Shown: piece by piece, positions 25,164 through 30,170 of the stretch
Layout of the letters: each line of letters begins with the position of its first letter
Position numbering within the stretch: the stretch's first letter is position 1
NCBI GenBank assembly: GCA_044222395.1
Contig: JBGANK010000042.1
Coordinates: 1-30,170, forward strand
DNA: 30,170 nt
Reading direction: 5' to 3'
From: JAEUMD01 sp044222395
GTDB lineage: Bacteria > Pseudomonadota > Alphaproteobacteria > Rhizobiales > Hyphomicrobiaceae
The notes under the pieces: generated by a model
Database searches by the model: none
Told to the model about the DNA's origin: nothing
The model's input: the letters and a program-made list of their open reading frames with translations, nothing else
Made by a program: the position numbers and the translations under genes

Positions 25164-25662
25164 CGCACCTCGTCAGGATGGGCGCAGAGCCCGGCATCGA
25201 TACCGACCCCAATCCCGGCGCGCCGCCGCGATTCGGGGCCGCTCGCCGATCACAGTCTAATTCCGACTTCCAGGAGATGGAAACTCGGAAGTTGCAGCAC
25301 AAGCCCGGCGGCCATCCTGCCGCATTGCGGACGCCGGTTTCCGTACCTTCGCTAGGCTAAAGCGGTTGAGGAATTCACGAAAATCACTCCATGGCCGTGC
25401 TTGACACGGCCATCCAGGACTTATGCATTTAGTGCCGTGTTTCTGGATGGCCGGATCACGCCCGGCCATGACTTGAATTGGCACGGTGTTGCCACCTAAC
25501 CCTGCAGGGCTCTAGCCATGTGCGGGCTGCCGGGCTCCTGATTCAAAATTGGACTGCCGTTCGCTGCAGGTGTCCGTTATGAAGGCCGCTTCGCCCTGCC
25601 TTACTTTGCGCGGCGGCTCGTCCGACCGCCTTATCGTGCCCCATTCCAGGAGCCAGCCACCG
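25164..25662. other. Intergenic region with one dispersed repeat
   Basis: About 500 bases between divergent genes. It holds copy B of the 86-base palindromic repeat (25387-25472). No gene is seen; open frames through it lack ribosome-binding sites. Promoters for the unknown 195-residue protein and for the DMT-family exporter are expected here but are not individually recognisable. Confidence 0.5.
25387..25472. repeat. Dispersed two-hairpin intergenic repeat, copy B
   Basis: The same 86-base length and plan as copy A at 9797-9882, in the same orientation. Left hairpin ATGGCCGTG-CTTGA-CACGGCCAT has 9 perfect pairs, with T-A at the position that is G-C in copy A. The right hairpin ATGGCCGG...CCGGCCAT has 8 perfect pairs. 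The middle about 28 bases are not conserved. Confidence 0.75.
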
Positions 25663-26586
25663 ATGCCGACCCCGCCGGACCAGGTGGCTCGCGTTGCCGA
25701 GGACGGGCGTAGCCGCCTTGCTGCGATCGGGCTCATGCTGCTGGCCCTCGCCTTCTTCTCCACGCTCGACACGGCGGCCAAGTGGCTCGCTACGCGCGAT
25801 GGTATTCCGGTCATGCAACTGTCGTGGCTGCGGTTCCTCGTGCAGTTCCTGGGGCTTTTGATCCTGGTGCCGGCGCTCGGACTGATGAGCCTGGAGCGGC
25901 TCTTCACGACCAGCCAGTTTACCAAGCAGATGGTGCGCTCGACGCTGATGGCGGCGACGACGCTGTTCAACTTCCTGGCGCTTCAGTATCTGCGGCTCGA
26001 CCAGACCATCACGATTGTCTTTCTGGCACCGCTCTTCGTAGCGGCGCTGGCGGGTCCGCTGCTCGGCGAATGGGTAGGCCTGAGGCGCGCGATGGCGATC
26101 ATGGTCGGTTTCATCGGCGTTCTGATCGCGGTGCGACCGGGATTCGGTGACGTGCATCCGGCCGTCATCTACTCGTTCCTGGCGATGGCGGCCTATGCGC
26201 TGTTCATGCTGCTGACACGCCACATGGCACCCTACGATCCGCCGCTCGTTACGCTGTTCTACTCCATGTTCGTCGGCACGCTGCTCGGCGCGCCTATGGC
26301 ATTCGCGCAGTGGGTGTGGCCGGAGAGCTGGACGACGTGGGCGCTGCTGGCGTCGCTCGGCGTGCTCGGTGGCACAGGACATTTCCTGTTCATCCTTGCC
26401 TATACCCGTGCTCCGGCTTCCGCCATCTCGCCGTTCCTCTACGCCCAGCTCATCACCATGGTGGCGATGGGCTACCTCGTATTCGACGACGTGCCCGACT
26501 TCTGGACGATCGCTGGCGCCGGCGTCATCATCGCCTCGGGCATTTATCTCTTTCATCGAGAACGCTTAACGAAGGGGCGCGAATAG
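25663..26586 (+). CDS. DMT-family (EamA) membrane transporter
   Basis: An inner-membrane protein of about 307 residues with ten predicted helices arranged as two EamA halves, the usual size of the drug/metabolite transporter superfamily. Recognisable segments are ALAFFSTLDTAAKWLA in helix 1, NFLALQYLRLDQTITIVFLAPLFVAALAG at the end of the first half, and APASAISPFLYAQLITMVAMGYLVF in the second. Relatives export amino acids, nucleosides or other small metabolites; the substrate is unknown. The ATG at 25663 has AGGAG upstream (spacing about 11); an in-frame ATG at 25549 would add a non-hydrophobic leader and is rejected. It appears monocistronic. Confidence 0.88.
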   Translation: MPTPPDQVARVAEDGRSRLAAIGLMLLALAFFSTLDTAAKWLATRDGIPVMQLSWLRFLVQFLGLLILVPALGLMSLERLFTTSQFTKQMVRSTLMAATTLFNFLALQYLRLDQTITIVFLAPLFVAALAGPLLGEWVGLRRAMAIMVGFIGVLIAVRPGFGDVHPAVIYSFLAMAAYALFMLLTRHMAPYDPPLVTLFYSMFVGTLLGAPMAFAQWVWPESWTTWALLASLGVLGGTGHFLFILAYTRAPASAISPFLYAQLITMVAMGYLVFDDVPDFWTIAGAGVIIASGIYLFHRERLTKGRE

Positions 26587-26751
26587 CGCGTCGTGGCGTT
26601 GCAATATTAAGCGTTGCCGCGTTGGCCACTGGCGCCGAAATGTCCTTTCCTGGGTCGCATCGCAGACTTGCAAGGAAGGCAATTGTTCCGCGCTCTGCTG
26701 CGTCTTAATGCGATCGCTTCAAGTCAGTGTGACCGTTCCACAGATGACCGA

Positions 26752-26779
26752 AATTCATGGAATTGTAACTTTTCCAATT
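26752..26779. promoter_or_regulatory. Overlapping AATT-based inverted repeats upstream of the Tad-type gene
   Basis: AATTC-ATG-GAATT (26752-26764) overlaps AATTG-N9-CAATT (26761-26779), in a locally AT-rich patch 65-95 bases before the start codon. They could be operator half-sites or a promoter region. AT-rich palindromes occur easily by chance, so the call is tentative. Confidence 0.3.
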
Positions 26780-26844
26780 AGGCTCTGATTTGTCATTTGT
26801 CTGCATAATCCCTCTCGAAACGCGGAGCGACGACGGAGTGGGTC

Positions 26845-28371
26845 ATGCTGAGGGCATTCGCAAGGGACGGGTCAGGCGTTATTGCAATCAAGTTCGGTCT
26901 ACTGGTGCTGCCGATCGTTCTTTTCGGCGGAATAGCGATCGACTATACGCGCGCCCTCAATGCCCAAAGGCGCCTCAACTCCGCGGTCGACTCAACAGCC
27001 ATCGCAGCAGCCAATTTTGCTTCCGATCCCAGCATTCCGTCGGGCGAGCTGGAAACCCGGGCGCAAGCGTTCTTCAAGACGAACTATCCCGATCAGGAAG
27101 CGACTGTAAGCCTTGTCAACAATGGCAATCGCGTAACGGTCACCGGCGCAAAGACAGTGTTGACGACACTGATGCGGGCTGGCGGTGTCGAAAAGTTCGA
27201 TCTTAGTGCGCGCGCTGTTGCGACCAAATCCAATCCTGTGGATGCCGAGATCGTTCTCGTCCTCGATTATTCGGGCTCGATGGGCTCGAACGGCAAATAT
27301 CAGACGATGCGGGACGCCGCCATCAACATGATCCAGAAGCTTTCTACGCCGGCTGGAGGCGCAGGCAGCCAGACGATTGCGAACGTGAAAATCGGCCTCG
27401 TGCCATTCTCCGAGTTCGTCTACACGGACATGGACACGACCTACATCCGCGATATTCATCCCGACAAGCATGGGGCACAGGTGCGTGCGTGTCTTGATTC
27501 ACGACGCGCTCCTTTCGCCACCCAGGATTCAACACCCATTGCGGCCTTGAACGATACGAAATGGCCGGCGCCTGGCATGCCGGATCCCTGGCGGCTCGCG
27601 GGCGCGCTGCCCAGTTCCGACGTCAACACGCTCGGCACGGGTGATGAAGTCTGCACGACGACGCGCCGGAAGACGGAGGAAGAATGCAGGGCAGAACTTA
27701 TCTCCCGATACGGAACCTATAACGATGACCAGATAGAGAACTGTACGCATCAGACGGTCACGGAGCAAACCCTGATCTCGCAGTCCGATCAGTGCCAGAA
27801 GACCTACACGCCAACCGAGAAGACGACGCAGACGAACGAGGCGCTCGCTACCGATTTTGCAAGCGTCAGTCCCAAGTGCGCCGTGTATCGGGATCGCAGC
27901 ATCATCACGATGCCGTTGACCACCGACTATGCCGCCCTCATCGCGCAGCTCAGCGCGATGACGCCCGTGCGGCTCACCAACATCGCGCTCGGCCTCGAAA
28001 TGGGCTGGCACGTCATCTCGAGCAACGAGCCGTTCATCGACGGTACGGCCTATGGCAACCGCACGGTCAAGAAGTTCGTCGTGCTGCTGACGGACGGCGC
28101 GCAGACCGTCGGCGGCTGGGGTCCGGGCAACTCCTTCTCGATCGGCCAAGCAGATCGCAATACGGAAGCCTTGTGCGCCGCGATCAAGGCAAAGGACGTG
28201 ACGATGATCACGGTGGCCTTCGATCTCAATGACGCGGCAACGAAGAACCGCCTGCAGAACTGCGCTTCAGGTCCCAACTTCTTCTTCGACGCGGCGACCA
28301 ACACCGATCTTGTCACAGCGTTCGAGGATATCACGGCGCAGCTGTTCGTTCCGGTGCACCTGGTCGAATAG
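26845..28371 (+). CDS. Tad-type pilus-assembly protein with von Willebrand factor A domain
   Basis: A 508-residue envelope protein. The N-terminal TadE/G-like segment (GVIAIKFGLLVLPIVLFGGIAIDY) is a single anchor followed by the typical RALNAQRRLNSAVDSTAIAAA helix. A von Willebrand factor A domain starts near residue 134: MIDAS motif LDYSGSMG, later LTNIALGLEMGW and VVLLTDGAQ. Between the first strand/helix units and the later half lies an insert of about 130 residues (about 205-350) with six cysteines, probably disulfide-bonded outside the membrane. It may act in Flp/Tad pilus or surface assembly, but no other tad gene is in the window. GGAG precedes the ATG at normal spacing. It converges with tgt, only 31 bases apart. 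Confidence 0.85.
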   Translation: MLRAFARDGSGVIAIKFGLLVLPIVLFGGIAIDYTRALNAQRRLNSAVDSTAIAAANFASDPSIPSGELETRAQAFFKTNYPDQEATVSLVNNGNRVTVTGAKTVLTTLMRAGGVEKFDLSARAVATKSNPVDAEIVLVLDYSGSMGSNGKYQTMRDAAINMIQKLSTPAGGAGSQTIANVKIGLVPFSEFVYTDMDTTYIRDIHPDKHGAQVRACLDSRRAPFATQDSTPIAALNDTKWPAPGMPDPWRLAGALPSSDVNTLGTGDEVCTTTRRKTEEECRAELISRYGTYNDDQIENCTHQTVTEQTLISQSDQCQKTYTPTEKTTQTNEALATDFASVSPKCAVYRDRSIITMPLTTDYAALIAQLSAMTPVRLTNIALGLEMGWHVISSNEPFIDGTAYGNRTVKKFVVLLTDGAQTVGGWGPGNSFSIGQADRNTEALCAAIKAKDVTMITVAFDLNDAATKNRLQNCASGPNFFFDAATNTDLVTAFEDITAQLFVPVHLVE

Positions 28372-28402
28372 CGACCCGGGACGGAGGGCGGATTGTATCC
28401 CC

Positions 28403-29566
28403 TCACTCCGCCTTGCGCCGCAATCGTTCCAGCGTCTCGCCCGCCCAGCTTTCGAAGCGGTTCTCGGCGATCGCTGCCCGCATCGCCGCCATCAACTGCT
28501 GATAGAAAGCCGTGTTGGACCACGACAGCAGCATCGCGCCGAGGTACTCGCCGGCGCGGACAAGATGGTGCAGGTAAGCGCGGGAATAGTCTCGTGCGGC
28601 CGGACAATCACTTTCCGGATCAAGAGGTGCGAGGTCCTCGGCGTGGCGCGCGTTGCGCAGATTGACACGTCCGTTCCAGGTGAACGCGAGGCCATGACGT
28701 CCATTGCGGGTGGGCATCACGCAATCGAACATGTCGATGCCGAGCCGCACCGCCTCGATCAGGTCCTCCGGCGTGCCCACACCCATCAGATAGCGCGGCT
28801 TGTCGGTGGGCAGCTCCGGAAGTGTCTCTTGCAACGTCGCCAGCATCGCCGCCTGACCCTCGCCGACCGCGAGGCCGCCGACCGCGTAACCGGGAAAGTC
28901 CATGCCAACAAGCGCTCGCGCGGAGACCTTGCGTAGGGCTGCGTCAGTGCCACCTTGGACGATGGCGAACAGCGCCTGTCCTGGATGCGCTGCACCTTCA
29001 TCCAGCTTCGCTTCGAAAGCCCGTCGCGAGCGTTCCGCCCAGCGTAGCGACAGCTGCATCGCCCGCTCGATCTCGGAGCGCTCGGCCGGCAGCTCGATGC
29101 ACTCGTCCATCTGCATCATGATGTCGGAGCCCAAGAGGCACTGGATTTCGATGGAGCGCTCCGGCGACAGCAAATGGCGCGAGCCGTCGATGTGCGACTG
29201 GAAGGCCGCGCCCTCTTCGGTGATCTTTCTGATCTGTGACAAGCTCATCACCTGGAAGCCGCCAGAGTCCGTCAGGATCGGCCCCTGCCAGCGCATGAAA
29301 CGGTGCAGCCCGCCCAGCCGATGGATGCGCTCCGCACCCGGCCGCAACATCAGGTGGTAGGTGTTGGCGAGGATGATGTCGGCGCCGGCCCCTTTAACCT
29401 GCTCGGGATAGAGCGCCTTCACCGTCGCCACAGTACCGACCGGCATGAAGGCAGGCGTGCGAATGCAGCCACGGTGCGTCGTGATTTCGCCCCCGCGCGC
29501 GAGGCCATCCTGGTGCAACAGTCGGAAGCCAAATGGCGCTGATCGCTCGTTCTTGTGCACGTTCAA
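28403..29566 (-). CDS. tgt: tRNA-guanine transglycosylase (queuosine synthesis)
   Basis: A cytoplasmic enzyme that exchanges guanine-34 for preQ1 in tRNAs with GUN anticodons; 387 residues, normal length. Motifs TPAFMPVGTVATVKAL, LTDSGGFQVMSL (general acid/base Asp), IVQGG, LMGVGTPEDLIEAV and FDCVMPTRNGRHG (nucleophile Asp) are intact. The C-terminal zinc site is not: where Zymomonas-type Tgt has CxCxxC plus a His, this protein reads ESDCPAAR and LLSWSNT, leaving one of four ligands. The start is probably TTG at 29566, with GAGG five bases ahead; GTG two codons later is the alternative. No queA or other queuosine gene is nearby. Confidence 0.92.
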   Translation of the reverse strand: MNVHKNERSAPFGFRLLHQDGLARGGEITTHRGCIRTPAFMPVGTVATVKALYPEQVKGAGADIILANTYHLMLRPGAERIHRLGGLHRFMRWQGPILTDSGGFQVMSLSQIRKITEEGAAFQSHIDGSRHLLSPERSIEIQCLLGSDIMMQMDECIELPAERSEIERAMQLSLRWAERSRRAFEAKLDEGAAHPGQALFAIVQGGTDAALRKVSARALVGMDFPGYAVGGLAVGEGQAAMLATLQETLPELPTDKPRYLMGVGTPEDLIEAVRLGIDMFDCVMPTRNGRHGLAFTWNGRVNLRNARHAEDLAPLDPESDCPAARDYSRAYLHHLVRAGEYLGAMLLSWSNTAFYQQLMAAMRAAIAENRFESWAGETLERLRRKAE

Positions 29567-29709
29567 TGGCGCCTCACGGAAGCTCTTGTTGGCAGGACGC
29601 TTTGCCGCCTTGAACTTGAGATTTGATCATTGTCATGGTCGAAGTGCGGGAGGATTCTGAATTCTCCAACTTTCATATCACCCAATTCGATTTTTCGTTC
29701 AATTTCAAC

Positions 29710-30165
29710 ATGACCAAAGACAGTATCGCAGTTCGCCGCCTCATCGAGAGCAGCTTGAATGCTTGGGCGCGCCGCGACCTCGATGGCACCATGCGTTTCA
29801 TGGCGCCCGGGATCGAGATCGTTGTCAACGTCGATCCTGAGGTGGCGCCCTTCGCCGCGTCGGCCCATGGTTATGCCGAGGTGCGAAAGCGGCTGCAGCT
29901 CATGCTCGACATGTTCGAGTTCGATGCCTTCGTTGCCGATGACATTCGAGTTACCAACGAGGTGCCCGCGGTCGTGCGGGTGAGAGTGGCCTACTTCTAC
30001 CGCGAAAAGACCACCAAACAGCGGCTCGACGGGCGCTTCCGCATGATCTGGCACGTCAATGACGGCATGATCGAAAGGATCGAGGAACTGCACGACAGCC
30101 ACTACATCGAGGCCTTTGCCAAGCTGCTCAAGGCGAGCAGTTCCTCCGATGGCTCCAGGGAATGA
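29710..30165 (+). CDS. NTF2-like (SnoaL-type) protein
   Basis: A 151-residue alpha+beta cone-fold protein of the SnoaL/ketosteroid-isomerase-like superfamily. It opens with the family's first helices (VRRLIESSLNAWARRDLDGTMRFMAPGIEIVVN) and has the late strand pair RVRVAYFYREKTTKQRLDGRFRMIWHVNDGMI. Family members range from isomerases and hydrolases to binding proteins, so no activity can be given. The ATG at 29710 is chosen by domain fit although no ribosome-binding site is visible; open frame upstream from 29623 (TTG) or 29635 (ATG) would add up to 29 residues without domain support. It is divergent from tgt and ends 5 bases from the window edge. Confidence 0.75.
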   Translation: MTKDSIAVRRLIESSLNAWARRDLDGTMRFMAPGIEIVVNVDPEVAPFAASAHGYAEVRKRLQLMLDMFEFDAFVADDIRVTNEVPAVVRVRVAYFYREKTTKQRLDGRFRMIWHVNDGMIERIEELHDSHYIEAFAKLLKASSSSDGSRE

Positions 30166-30170
30166 GTGGC

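Overview
The window is a high-GC chromosomal stretch that most likely comes from an alphaproteobacterium of the Hyphomicrobiales type. That placement is inferred from gene content, gene style and intergenic palindromic repeats, not from a marker gene. No phage, insertion sequence or CRISPR array was found.

Left part (1-10.9 kb, nearly all minus strand). A response regulator runs off the left edge and overlaps by 4 bases a hybrid sensor kinase. The kinase reading frame is broken in its PAS domain, so it appears as two ORFs (Cache-HAMP-PAS half and kinase-receiver half). Upstream of these lie an ActP-type acetate/solute:sodium symporter and its small DUF485 partner. They are followed by a ~790-base gene-free stretch with a 14-base perfect palindrome, a large DUF2339 membrane protein, tRNA-Lys(UUU), a repeat-rich gap, and a metallophosphoesterase.

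Central part (11.1-22.4 kb): a dissimilatory sulfur-oxidation locus. On the minus strand are qmoA, qmoB, an hdrC-like gene and an hdrB-like gene, followed by a two-CBS-domain protein. Divergently on the plus strand are sat (ATP sulfurylase), a small ankyrin protein, aprB and aprA. Together AprBA and Sat would turn sulfite plus AMP into APS and then sulfate plus ATP. Electrons would pass between AprBA and the QmoAB-HdrCB complex. No membrane QmoC is present; soluble HdrC and HdrB stand in its place. The 553-base divergent region carries a perfect TATTCGA-N4-TCGAATA inverted repeat that contains ATTC-N8-GAAT, the form reported for sulfur-responsive ArsR-family repressors (BigR/SqrR type). Strong hairpins follow sat and aprA, suggesting separate sat and aprBA transcripts.

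Right part (22.4-30.2 kb). This holds a GFA/CENP-V zinc protein, a YkgJ-type cysteine-cluster protein, a secreted PepSY-like protein, an unrecognised 195-residue protein, a DMT-family exporter, a Tad-type von Willebrand factor A protein, tRNA-guanine transglycosylase and an NTF2-like protein. The transglycosylase lacks three of the four expected zinc ligands while keeping its catalytic aspartates. Two 86-base repeats 15.6 kb apart show a compensatory base-pair change in one hairpin.
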